From contig NZ_AXAS01000012.1 of assembly GCF_000472925.1 (NCBI RefSeq), positions 1 to 64,000 on the forward strand: a stretch of DNA of 64,000 bases, written 5' to 3'. The stretch comes from Bradyrhizobium sp. Ec3.3. Its GTDB lineage: Bacteria; Pseudomonadota; Alphaproteobacteria; Rhizobiales; Xanthobacteraceae. Each line of letters starts with the position of its first letter. The first letter of the stretch is position 1. Below are positions 55,807-64,000 of this stretch, one piece after another. The notes under the pieces are model-generated. The model did no database searches. It was given only the letters and a program-made list of their open reading frames with translations, and was not told where the DNA came from. The position numbers and the translations under genes are program-made.

Positions 55807-57105
55807 TTACTGGTAGATCGGGAACCGATCGGTGAGCGCCTTGACGCGTTCCTTGATCGCGGCCTCGACCAGCGGCGCGTTGCCGTCGTCCGACTGCGCG
55901 ATTGCGTTCAGGACTTCAGCGATCATGCCGCCGACCTGCTGGAATTCAGCGACGCCGAAACCGCGGGTCGTCGCGGCCGGCGTGCCAAGACGCAAACCGG
56001 AGGTGACGAAGGGCTTCTCGGGGTCGAAGGGAATGCCGTTCTTGTTGCAGGTGATGGCGGCGCGGACCAGCGCCTTCTCCGAGACGTTGCCCTTCAGGCC
56101 CTTCGGCCTGAGGTCAACGAGCATCAGATGGTTGTCAGTGCCGCCCGAGACGATATCGAACCCGTGACTGCGCAGCGTTTCGGCGAGCGCCTTGGCATTC
56201 TCGACGACGTTCTTGGCGTAGACCTTGAAATCCGGCCGCAGCGCCTCGGCGAACGCCACCGCCTTCGCCGCGATCACGTGCATCAGCGGCCCGCCCTGGA
56301 GACCCGGGAAGATCGCCGAGTTGAGCTTCTTGGTGAGCGTCTCGTCATTCCACAGGATCAGGCCGCCGCGCGGTCCGCGCAGCGACTTGTGGGTCGTGGT
56401 GGTGGTGACGTGCGCATGAGGCACGGGAGAAGCATGCACGCCACCGGCAACGAGGCCGGCGAAATGCGCCATGTCGACCAGCAGATAGGCACCGACGCTG
56501 TCGGCGATCTCGCGGAAGCGCTTGAAGTCCCAGGCGCGCGAATAGGCAGAGCCGCCGGCGATGATCAGCTTCGGCTTGATCTCTTCGGCCTGCTTGGCCA
56601 CCACGTCCATGTCGATGACCTGGTCCTCGCGTCGCACCGTGTAGTGCGCGGCCTTGAACCACTTGCCGCTCATGTTGACGGGCGAGCCGTGGGTGAGATG
56701 GCCGCCGGCGGCCAGATCAAGGCCCATGAAGGTGTCGCCGGGCTGCATCAGCGCCAGGAACACGGCCTGGTTCATCTGGCTGCCGGAGTTCGGCTGCACG
56801 TTGGCGAAATTGGCGCCGAACAGCCGCTTGGCGCGATCGATCGCGAGGTTCTCGGCAACGTCAACCCATTCGCAACCGCCATAGTATCGCGCGCCGGGGT
56901 AACCTTCCGCGTATTTGTTGGTCATCACCGAACCCTGCGCTTCCAGCACGGCCCGGCTGACGATGTTCTCGGAGGCGATCAGCTCGATCTCGTGGCGCTG
57001 ACGGCCGAGCTCGCCCTTGATGGCGGCGGCGATTTCCGGGTCGGCCTTGTCGAGCGAGGCCGTAAAAAACGAATCGGGCGCGGAGGCGGTTTTGGCGGAA
57101 GTCAT
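55807..57105 (-). CDS. glyA: Serine hydroxymethyltransferase
   Basis: 432 residues from ATG 57105 ([18 protein letters not shown]). It makes glycine and methylene-tetrahydrofolate from serine. The PLP lysine is in [16 protein letters not shown]; the N-terminal [46 protein letters not shown] and the [12 protein letters not shown] segment are invariant in the family. nrdR follows downstream after 17 bases. The alternative ATG 28 codons upstream is not homologous. Confidence 0.97.
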   Translation of the reverse strand: MTSAKTASAPDSFFTASLDKADPEIAAAIKGELGRQRHEIELIASENIVSRAVLEAQGSVMTNKYAEGYPGARYYGGCEWVDVAENLAIDRAKRLFGANFANVQPNSGSQMNQAVFLALMQPGDTFMGLDLAAGGHLTHGSPVNMSGKWFKAAHYTVRREDQVIDMDVVAKQAEEIKPKLIIAGGSAYSRAWDFKRFREIADSVGAYLLVDMAHFAGLVAGGVHASPVPHAHVTTTTTHKSLRGPRGGLILWNDETLTKKLNSAIFPGLQGGPLMHVIAAKAVAFAEALRPDFKVYAKNVVENAKALAETLRSHGFDIVSGGTDNHLMLVDLRPKGLKGNVSEKALVRAAITCNKNGIPFDPEKPFVTSGLRLGTPAATTRGFGVAEFQQVGGMIAEVLNAIAQSDDGNAPLVEAAIKERVKALTDRFPIYQ

Positions 57106-57409
57106 CGGCGAATATCTCCACCGCCGCAGCCTTTTTGGCGGGCTACGGTCGGTCTTGTGTGACGGTTGGAAGCAGCCGCGATCTACCACATCGCCCCGGT
57201 CCGGCCAAGCATTTGCGGGTCCGGGGCGACAATTATGCCAGATATGGTGGGGATCGCGGGGATTTGGAGGCCCGCAGATGTACGGGATCGCCCGCGCCGG
57301 GCGCTCGCCGAGCGTTAACAGGCGGCCGCCGCCACACCCGCCGCTTGGCGCCCAGAGGGGCGCCGGCAGCCGGTTCCTCCGGCTTTGAGATAGACTTGGC
57401 CGCCTCTCC
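57106..57409. other. Intergenic region upstream of glyA
   Basis: This gap of about 300 bases between glyA and the small proteins upstream on the same strand probably holds the glyA promoter. I see no riboswitch fold, small gene or terminator that I can support. Confidence 0.35.
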
Positions 57410-57631
57410 TCACAAACCGGTATAACCCGCCTTCACCGGGTCGATGCTGCCGTCGAGCTGGCGCAGGTAGGTCAGGCCGCAGACCGTCAACCGATGAGTG
57501 TCCTTCTCGCCCGCCTCAACCAGCGTATTGAGGTAGTTGGTCACCTTGGCCCTCGCCTCCTCGCTCGCCGCAGCGGTGCGGTTGGCGAGCAGGTCATAGG
57601 TCTTCATGATGCGGTCGATGGCGGCTTCCAT
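57410..57631 (-). CDS. Small protein of unknown function (73 aa)
   Basis: 73 residues from ATG 57631 ([17 protein letters not shown]), with AGAGGA upstream. It is mostly helical, acidic-basic and has one Cys near the C-terminus ([15 protein letters not shown]). It follows the 78-residue protein after 37 bases. I know the pair as a recurring alphaproteobacterial arrangement; no function is known. Confidence 0.65.
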   Translation of the reverse strand: MEAAIDRIMKTYDLLANRTAAASEEARAKVTNYLNTLVEAGEKDTHRLTVCGLTYLRQLDGSIDPVKAGYTGL

Positions 57632-57668
57632 GGCATCCTCTGCTTGATCTGAATTTTGGGGAATGCTG

Positions 57669-57905
57669 TCAGGCAAACGCTTCGGCCTCGAACGCGGCCT
57701 CGAATTTCGCGATTGCCTTGTTGGCCAGCCTGATCTTGTTGAATTCGCCGTGCTGGAACAGCTGCACGATGATCTTCAGCAGCCGCTCATCGGTGACGAG
57801 CGTATCGGGGAGCGCGCCAGCTCTGCGCAGATAATTCGCGGCGATAGCATAGGCCTCGCTCACGATCTCCACGTTCATGGTCTGTAGTCCACGCTCGACC
57901 AGCAT
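57669..57905 (-). CDS. Small helical protein of unknown function (78 aa)
   Basis: 78 residues from ATG 57905 (MLVERGLQTMNVEIVSEAY); ATG 57878 is an alternative. The sequence EAYAIAANYLRRAGALPDTLVTDERLLKIIVQLFQHGEFNKIRLANKAIAKFEAA is clearly helical and compact. Function is unknown. It lies downstream of the LdtR-like gene, beyond an intrinsic terminator. Confidence 0.6.
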   Translation of the reverse strand: MLVERGLQTMNVEIVSEAYAIAANYLRRAGALPDTLVTDERLLKIIVQLFQHGEFNKIRLANKAIAKFEAAFEAEAFA

Positions 57906-57979
57906 CGCACGCCTCCGATCTGAAGGGGATAAGCTGCGAGCCGGCGGCTGGTTCCGCAAGGGCGCTGCTTTTTTCGCAG

Positions 57980-58030
57980 GTGCAAAAACACAAAACGCGC
58001 CGGTCCGGGCAAAGCCGGGCCGGCGCGATC
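57980..58030 (-). terminator. Intrinsic terminator downstream of the LdtR-like gene
   Basis: On the minus strand a GCGCCGGCCCGG/CCGGACCGGCGC-type hairpin is followed by TTTTGTGTTTTTGC. It ends the transcript of the MarR-type gene at 58107-58625. Confidence 0.78.
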
Positions 58031-58106
58031 GGGGAAGTTTAGGCACGTTCGCGAGGCACGCCGGTCTTGTTTAGGGCCGGCTTGGCCTTGATCCCTCCGA
58101 ATAAAC

Positions 58107-58625
58107 TCAGAGCCGATACAGGATCTGGTCGGTCCAGAACCGCTCGAGGCGATGCAGCGACTTGTTGAGCGTGGAGAACTCCTCGCCCGAGATGCCGCCG
58201 ACCTGCTCCACCGTCTTGACGTGCTTCTGGTAGAGCGCGTCGACGATGCGGCGAACTTCCTGGCCCTGCGGGGTCAGGCGGATGCGCACCGAGCGACGAT
58301 CAACGCGCGAGCGCTGATGATCGAGGAAGCCGAGCTCGACGAGCTTCTTCAGATTGTAGGAGACGTTGGAGCCGAGATAGTAGCCGCGCGTGCGCAGCTC
58401 GCCTGCGGTCAGCTCCTTGTCGCCGATGTTGTAGAGCAAGAGCGCCTGCACCGAGTTGATGTCGGCGCGGCCGCGACGATCGAATTCATCCTTGATGACG
58501 TCGAGCAAGCGGCGATGCAGCCGCTCCACCAAAGTCAAAGCTTCCAGATAGAGCGACTGCACCGAGCCCTGCTGGCCGGCGACGCGCTCTGCGGTATCTG
58601 CCGCAGTTGCGACGGCTTTCATCAT
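58107..58625 (-). CDS. ldtR: MarR/LdtR-type winged-helix regulator
   Basis: 172 residues. The winged helix at about 55-125 includes INSVQALLLYNIGDKELTAGELRTRGYYLGSNVSYNLKKLVELGFLDHQRSRVDRRSVRIRLT. The sequence closely resembles LdtR of rhizobia and Liberibacter, which controls an L,D-transpeptidase and osmotic stress responses. No ldt gene is adjacent here, so the target lies elsewhere. The gene has its own terminator. ATG 58625 or 58622. Confidence 0.85.
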   Translation of the reverse strand: MMKAVATAADTAERVAGQQGSVQSLYLEALTLVERLHRRLLDVIKDEFDRRGRADINSVQALLLYNIGDKELTAGELRTRGYYLGSNVSYNLKKLVELGFLDHQRSRVDRRSVRIRLTPQGQEVRRIVDALYQKHVKTVEQVGGISGEEFSTLNKSLHRLERFWTDQILYRL

Positions 58626-59128
58626 GACACTTCCCCTGTTGTCGTTTTTGTCGACACTTATTCGACGAAACTTTTGTCCCGCCTGATAGCCGCAACTTAA
58701 GGGGAGGCGTTTGAAGATCAGCTTAAATAAGAGAATAAAGAGATCATGAATTTAAGACAGTGAATCGCGGATTAAGCCTGTGCGACAAGGACTTTTCGCA
58801 ACCCTCTGTTGACGGTGGCAAGGTCCTGTTCACCCTCCGTCCGCACCACTTGTCGCATTCCAGAACAGCCCTGCCCTGTTTCGAAACGGGAGCGTAAGAG
58901 CTGTGGCGGATCACGCAGGATCCGTGAAAACTTGCCGCAAATTTGAGGCAACCATCGATCAACCATCGACGCGCGAAAACACGCTCTCGTGTCCCTGACG
59001 CGCTGCAGCGTGCAACGCTGCTGCGCAGTGCCGGCACTCGGACGCCCGACAGACAATTGTGGAAATTGTGGAAAGATGCGCCCCGCACCCGATCGTGGAT
59101 GCGCTGCGCAAAACCAGAATTGGCTTTG
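58626..59128. other. About 500 bases without a supported gene
   Basis: No recognisable coding sequence. CCCTCCGTCCGCACCA at 58833-58848 matches the 3' end of tRNA-Leu (15 of 16 bases) without the rest of the tRNA, perhaps an old integration scar. The promoter of the LdtR-like gene is expected at the left end. Confidence 0.45.
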
Positions 59129-59614
59129 CTATGGCGGGCGCTCGCGCGCGGCCATCCATGCGAGCGCGAGATAGGCGGCGAGCATGAAAGCTTCGACCGC
59201 GACCACGATGAGGCTGCCGCCATAGATGCCGGGGAACATCAATTCGATCACCGCCATCGACACCACCGTCGTGAGCCACACGACCGCGCCCCAGGGCGTC
59301 GCGAGCCACAGGCCGACGGCGGCGACGAGTTCGATCACGGCGAAGTAGACGGTTGCGGCCTGCCAGGCCATCGACTGGTTCTCGAACGCATCGTCCTCGC
59401 CGCCGACGAAGCCCGTCACCTGCGCCCAGTGATAGAGGCCCTTCAGGATCGAGAGCAGCGCCATCACGCGCAGGAATAGCACGAGCCGCCGCGTCCAGAC
59501 GTTCTCGTCGGACTCGGGTCTCTCGGACGACAGCGCGGCCACCGACATCGCGCTGTCTCTGCCGTTGTCCCTGGCGCCGTCGCGGGCGGCATCGCGGGTT
59601 GAGATCTCGGACAT
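59129..59614 (-). CDS. DUF6163-like integral membrane protein
   Basis: 161 residues from ATG 59614 (MSEISTRDAARD). An N-terminal soluble segment (1-45) is followed by four transmembrane helices: LVLFLRVMALLSILKGLYHW, TVYFAVIELVAAVGLWLA, VVWLTTVVSMAVIELMF and SLIVVAVEAFMLAAYLAL. It resembles the DUF6163 family as I recall it; function is unknown. It is divergent from hemB. Confidence 0.75.
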   Translation of the reverse strand: MSEISTRDAARDGARDNGRDSAMSVAALSSERPESDENVWTRRLVLFLRVMALLSILKGLYHWAQVTGFVGGEDDAFENQSMAWQAATVYFAVIELVAAVGLWLATPWGAVVWLTTVVSMAVIELMFPGIYGGSLIVVAVEAFMLAAYLALAWMAARERPP

Positions 59615-59802
59615 GGCTCCCCTTCTGGCCGCTTCGCCCGGCAAAATCAATCGGTCTGCTACCGGGTTGCGGAAGGTCAAGCCGCGGTGACGGGAACCAT
59701 GCGAGCTGGTATAAGAATAATTCTAGTTCGGCATGATCCGGAAAAGTCTGCAGCGGTTTTCCGAAAAGATCATGCCCAAACAACAACTAAGCGCGATGAT
59801 GA

Positions 59803-60897
<1,095 letters not shown>

Positions 60898-60907
60898 TAC
60901 AACTTCC

Positions 60908-61009
60908 GTCATTCCGGGGCGGTCCGCAGGACCGAACCCGGAATCTCGAGATTCCCAGGTGCGCAAGTGCGCACCATAGTTCGATGCTGACGCATCGCCC
61001 CGAAATGAC
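60908..61009. repeat. Intergenic palindromic repeat, family B (copy 4)
   Basis: GTCATTCCGGGGCGGTCC at the left and CGCATCGCCCCGAAATGAC at the right with core AACCCGGAATCTCGAGATTCC. The right half has diverged and carries an insert (GCGCAAGTGCGC). It lies 11 bases past the hemB stop. Confidence 0.82.
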
Positions 61010-61130
61010 AGTGTCCAATCACTGCCCCCGAATCGCCGGAATATTTCCGCTTGTTGATCGCCGCGGCCTTGGCAGCGGGACGGCCTGATCCCATGTGCAG
61101 CCACGAGTGTTTCCGATCGGAGAACGGACC

Positions 61131-61688
61131 ATGTCGTATTCGGACTCGGGCAATTCGAGCCCTAACTCGGGTCCCCGGCGCAATGACGGCGGGGTTCCGC
61201 CGCATGCCTATGATCCCTACCTCCAGCCGGAGCTGTTCCGTGGCGTATCGACCCGACGGGTATTCGCCTTCCTGATCGATCTCATCGTGATCTCGGTCCC
61301 GGTAATCCTCGGCTACATCTTCATCGCCGTGTTCGGCATCGTCACGCTTGGTCTGGGCTGGGCGCTGTTCTGGCTCGCCTGGCCGGCCTCGGTGATCTGG
61401 GCCGTGGTCTATTACGGCGCCTGCATCGGCGGTCCGCATTCCGCGACGATCGGCATGCGGGTGATGGATCTGGAGTTGCGCACCTGGTACGGCGCACCCG
61501 GTTATTTCGTGCTCGGTGCCATGCACGCGGTGCTGTTCTGGGTGTCGATCTCGTTCCTGACGCCGTTCGTGATCGTCGTCGGCCTGTTCAACGGCCGCCG
61601 GCGCCTGTTGCACGACATCGTGCTGGGAACGGTCGTCATCAACAACTCGGTCCGCTCGCCCGTGCCGCAGACGGCAAGAACCTATTAG
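61131..61688 (+). CDS. RDD family membrane protein
   Basis: 185 residues from ATG 61131 (MSYSDSGNSSPNSG). The RDD domain starts with VSTRRVFAFLIDLIVISVPVILGYIF, giving the Arg and Asp residues that name the family, and ends after a fourth helix. The N-terminal 45 residues are soluble and low-complexity. RDD proteins are small integral membrane proteins, some linked to Na+/H+ transport; the function here is unknown. Confidence 0.85.
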   Translation: MSYSDSGNSSPNSGPRRNDGGVPPHAYDPYLQPELFRGVSTRRVFAFLIDLIVISVPVILGYIFIAVFGIVTLGLGWALFWLAWPASVIWAVVYYGACIGGPHSATIGMRVMDLELRTWYGAPGYFVLGAMHAVLFWVSISFLTPFVIVVGLFNGRRRLLHDIVLGTVVINNSVRSPVPQTARTY

Positions 61689-61793
61689 AGAAACCTACTA
61701 GAGCGCCTCCTAAACCACCTTGTGAGCTGACCGATTGACCATGAGCCTCCGTAGCGCGATGCTGATACCTGTTTCGGAGGCCTACGACGTCCC

Positions 61794-62570
61794 TTGACCC
61801 AGCACTCGCGCGACACCCCCCAATTCTACCTTACGGCGCCCTCGCCCTGCCCGTACCTGCCGGGCCGGCATGAGCGCAAGGTGTTTACGCACCTCGTGGG
61901 GGACCGCGCCGGCGACCTCAACGACCTCCTGACCCATGGCGGCTTCCGCCGCAGCCAGTCGATCGCCTACAGGCCCGCCTGCGACCAGTGCCGGGCCTGC
62001 GTCTCGGTCCGGGTGGTCGCCAACGAGTTCCGCCCGTCCCGCAACTTCCGCAAGGTGATGGCGCGCAACGCCGACATCATCGGCGAGCAGCGCAGCGCGG
62101 TTCCGACCTCCGAGCAGTATTCGGTGTTCCGCGGCTATCTCGACGCCCGACACCGCCATGGCGGCATGGCCGACATGACCGTGCTCGACTATGCCATGAT
62201 GGTCGAGGACAGCCATGTGGAGACCCGCATCATCGAGTACCGCAAGCGCGGCCCCGACAGCGGCATCACCGGCCGCGGCGAGGAGCTCTTGGCGGTGGCG
62301 CTGACCGACGTGCTCAGCGACGGGCTGTCGATGGTCTATTCCTTCTTTGAGCCGAGCCAGGTCGGCCGCTCGCTCGGCACCTTCATGATCCTCGACCACA
62401 TTGCCCGCGCCCGGCGCCAGGGCCTGCCCTACGTCTATCTCGGCTACTGGATCGAGGGCTCCAAGAAGATGGACTACAAGGCGCGCTTCCTGCCGCAGCA
62501 GCGCCTCGCACCCTCCGGATGGCTGCGCGTCGACGCACAAGGCGACACGGCGTCAGAGCCGCAGGATTAG
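61794..62570 (+). CDS. bpt: Aspartate/glutamate leucyltransferase (arginyltransferase homologue)
   Basis: 258 residues. It adds leucine to N-terminal Asp or Glu so that ClpS-ClpAP can degrade the protein (N-degron pathway). The N-terminal ATE_N block [17 protein letters not shown] and [23 protein letters not shown], and the C-terminal [40 protein letters not shown], are both conserved. The start is TTG at 61794 ([18 protein letters not shown]); no ATG precedes the conserved N-terminus. Confidence 0.95.
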   Translation: MTQHSRDTPQFYLTAPSPCPYLPGRHERKVFTHLVGDRAGDLNDLLTHGGFRRSQSIAYRPACDQCRACVSVRVVANEFRPSRNFRKVMARNADIIGEQRSAVPTSEQYSVFRGYLDARHRHGGMADMTVLDYAMMVEDSHVETRIIEYRKRGPDSGITGRGEELLAVALTDVLSDGLSMVYSFFEPSQVGRSLGTFMILDHIARARRQGLPYVYLGYWIEGSKKMDYKARFLPQQRLAPSGWLRVDAQGDTASEPQD

Positions 62571-62591
62571 GCCCTTTCGACGTCTTGCCGC

Positions 62592-64000
62592 TCAGGGGAC
62601 TGCCGCTTCGGCCTGGTGCGCCGCGGCCGTCCTGGCGCCGGCGCGATGTCTGACGATGAAGTTGAGCGCCGCGATCCCCGGCAGGAAGAAGTAGCCGCCT
62701 CCGAGCGGCTTGGTGAACGAGGCCAGCGTCACTTCGCTGCCGCTCGGCAATCCGGGAATGGTGAACGTTTTGGGGTCAGGAAGCGACCCGACGACGGGGT
62801 CGTCCTGGTCGTGGAGAGTCCCGAACCTTGGGTTTTGTACCCAGCGCTGGTGAATGAACTCGAACTGGCGCTCGAGATCCGCATTGCACGCGATGAAGAA
62901 CAGGCCGTCGCGCGTGCCGCTGTCGGTCTCTTCGCGATAGGGCCGTCCACGGCGGAGCAGCCGGTGCAGCTTGGATGACTTGATGCTTGATTGCACATCG
63001 ATGCCCAGGGAATCGCGCGGGTTGGACCTACGGATGTGAGCCCCCTTCGGACAAGCGAAGCCATTTGCATCCTCGACACGGTAACGGAAGGCGTCGGCCG
63101 CCGAATCCGATCCCGGGGGGCCTTGCCAGCCGAGCGGCATGCCATCCATTCGACGTCCCATCAGCTTTTCGCAGATGCCCTGGCCGTTCGCTTTCCTGAA
63201 CTCCTCGAACGCCTCGACATCCTGCTGGATCTGGCGCACGGCCAGGTAGCTTCCGTTCAGCGTGAAGCGGTCTCCCGACTGCGGCCACTCCTTCACATTG
63301 GGACAGTAAGTGAGTTCGTCATACTCGTTGCGATAGCCCAGAACGAATTCTCCGGGCTCGACGACACGATCTTCATAGAAATGGCCGGCGTCCCGTTCGG
63401 CCTGCTTCCGCGACGCGCCTCCCTCTTCTCTGAGGCCGCGGATCACGGGTTGCGCGAGGCCATCGCGAAACCCGAACGGCTCGCGCAGTCTGCCGTCTTC
63501 TTTCTTCTTGAACGAGCAAGGATTGTTTTCGACGGTCCTGATGACGAACACATCTGGATCGGGAGCCTCCATTCGTGATTCTTCGTCGAGCACCCACCAT
63601 TGCGCTACGAGAACATGGACCGTCTGGCAGCCGTCGTGGCCTTCAACATCGGACCAGCGCCATTGATCACGCGAAGTGTCTCTCAACAGCTCTTTGCGCA
63701 GCGCGCTCCCCATGCCGCTGCTGAAAGGAGTCGGGAACGGATGCGTCTCGGCCTCGGAACAGCCGAGCTTCTTCAGCCCTGAAAAACTGAAAGCGACCGC
63801 CACCGCTTCGCTGATCGATGCTTCCGATTTCGCCTTGCCTTCCTCGACGCGCTTGGCACTGACGACCAGGCCGCTGTTGGCGAGTTGTGCAAGCCATGCC
63901 CGGGCCTGATCCTCGCGGCCGTCGCGGATCGTCAGCAGCCAGAAGCGGCTGGATTTGAGCCAGCCGAAGCCGCTCTTCAGCATGCCCTGGATGTCGTGTC
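62592..64000 (-). CDS. Dye-decolourising peroxidase (DyP type), 5' end beyond the window
   Basis: At least 469 residues to the window edge. The frame remains open past 64000 and reads HDIQGMLKSGFGWLKS, a typical near-N-terminal DyP segment, so the ATG at 63983 is internal and the gene starts outside. The GXXDG motif is GFRDGLAQPVIRG (distal Asp); the proximal haem His is probably in GAHIRRSNPRDS. These haem peroxidases oxidise dyes, phenols or other donors with H2O2. The predicted C-terminus is Ala/Arg-rich. Confidence 0.9.
   Translation of the reverse strand, partial: HDIQGMLKSGFGWLKSSRFWLLTIRDGREDQARAWLAQLANSGLVVSAKRVEEGKAKSEASISEAVAVAFSFSGLKKLGCSEAETHPFPTPFSSGMGSALRKELLRDTSRDQWRWSDVEGHDGCQTVHVLVAQWWVLDEESRMEAPDPDVFVIRTVENNPCSFKKKEDGRLREPFGFRDGLAQPVIRGLREEGGASRKQAERDAGHFYEDRVVEPGEFVLGYRNEYDELTYCPNVKEWPQSGDRFTLNGSYLAVRQIQQDVEAFEEFRKANGQGICEKLMGRRMDGMPLGWQGPPGSDSAADAFRYRVEDANGFACPKGAHIRRSNPRDSLGIDVQSSIKSSKLHRLLRRGRPYREETDSGTRDGLFFIACNADLERQFEFIHQRWVQNPRFGTLHDQDDPVVGSLPDPKTFTIPGLPSGSEVTLASFTKPLGGGYFFLPGIAALNFIVRHRAGARTAAAHQAEAAVP

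Noticed and set aside
58772..59056. 94-codon minus-strand frame near the tRNA-Leu-like scrap
   Set aside because: Composition and absence of any motif indicate a chance frame.

Overview
This 64 kb window is chromosomal DNA of an alphaproteobacterium of the order Hyphomicrobiales (Rhizobiales), almost certainly Bradyrhizobium or a close relative. The evidence is high GC, an aspartate-rich (Mg-type) HemB, a PII/glutamine synthetase pair behind a sigma-54 promoter, the gene orders yceD-plsX-fabH-ihfA-merR and thiL-nusB-ribH-ribE-ribD-nrdR-glyA, GcrA- and LdtR-type regulators, and several families of intergenic palindromic repeats. Species cannot be fixed from the sequence alone.

Layout. 1-3200: clpX (5' end only), clpP and tig on the minus strand, then tRNA-Leu(TAG). 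3358-12500: a Tat-exported degenerate multicopper oxidase, a GNAT enzyme, the bifunctional NAD(P)HX repair enzyme, glnB-glnA, an esterase, a class-I glutamine amidotransferase-like hydrolase, an AI-2E family permease and small proteins. 12556-20529: a membrane diguanylate cyclase, rplM-rpsI, a hotdog thioesterase, an enoyl-CoA hydratase, a CoA-binding protein, an O-acetylhomoserine sulfhydrylase, ctaA and a DUF2842 protein. 20604-29662: an exopolysaccharide locus with a degenerate polysaccharide deacetylase, a CelD-like GNAT, a chain-length/BY-kinase-like protein, a GT4 glycosyltransferase, a polyprenyl-phosphate sugar-phosphate transferase and an O-antigen-ligase-like membrane protein. 29631-38707: catabolic and accessory genes (a MarR/flavin monooxygenase pair, enoyl reductase, DUF169, YdcF, acetamidase, GcrA-like, SDR, DapA-like).

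39300-42382 is the most unusual stretch. A decayed 3' piece of tRNA-Pro near 39319, an internally deleted copy near 41989 and the intact tRNA-Pro(GGG) at 42305-42382 mark an old integration site. Between them lie a small C-protein-like XRE regulator with a 9-bp-arm palindrome just upstream, and an overlapping pair of lower-GC genes. The second of these carries a winged-helix-like N-terminus and an Arg-Asn-x3-His motif of the HEPN ribonuclease type. I propose this as a candidate uncharacterised defence or toxin-antitoxin-like module; no integrase is left.

42480-58625 returns to core genome: merR, ihfA, fabH, plsX, yceD and a bc1 assembly chaperone on the minus strand; a BamE-like lipoprotein and a Bug/TctC binding protein on the plus strand; then hppA, thiL, nusB, ribH, ribE, ribD, nrdR and glyA, two small proteins and an LdtR-like MarR regulator. 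59129-64000 holds a membrane protein, hemB, an RDD protein, the bacterial arginyltransferase homologue bpt and a DyP-type peroxidase that runs off the end.
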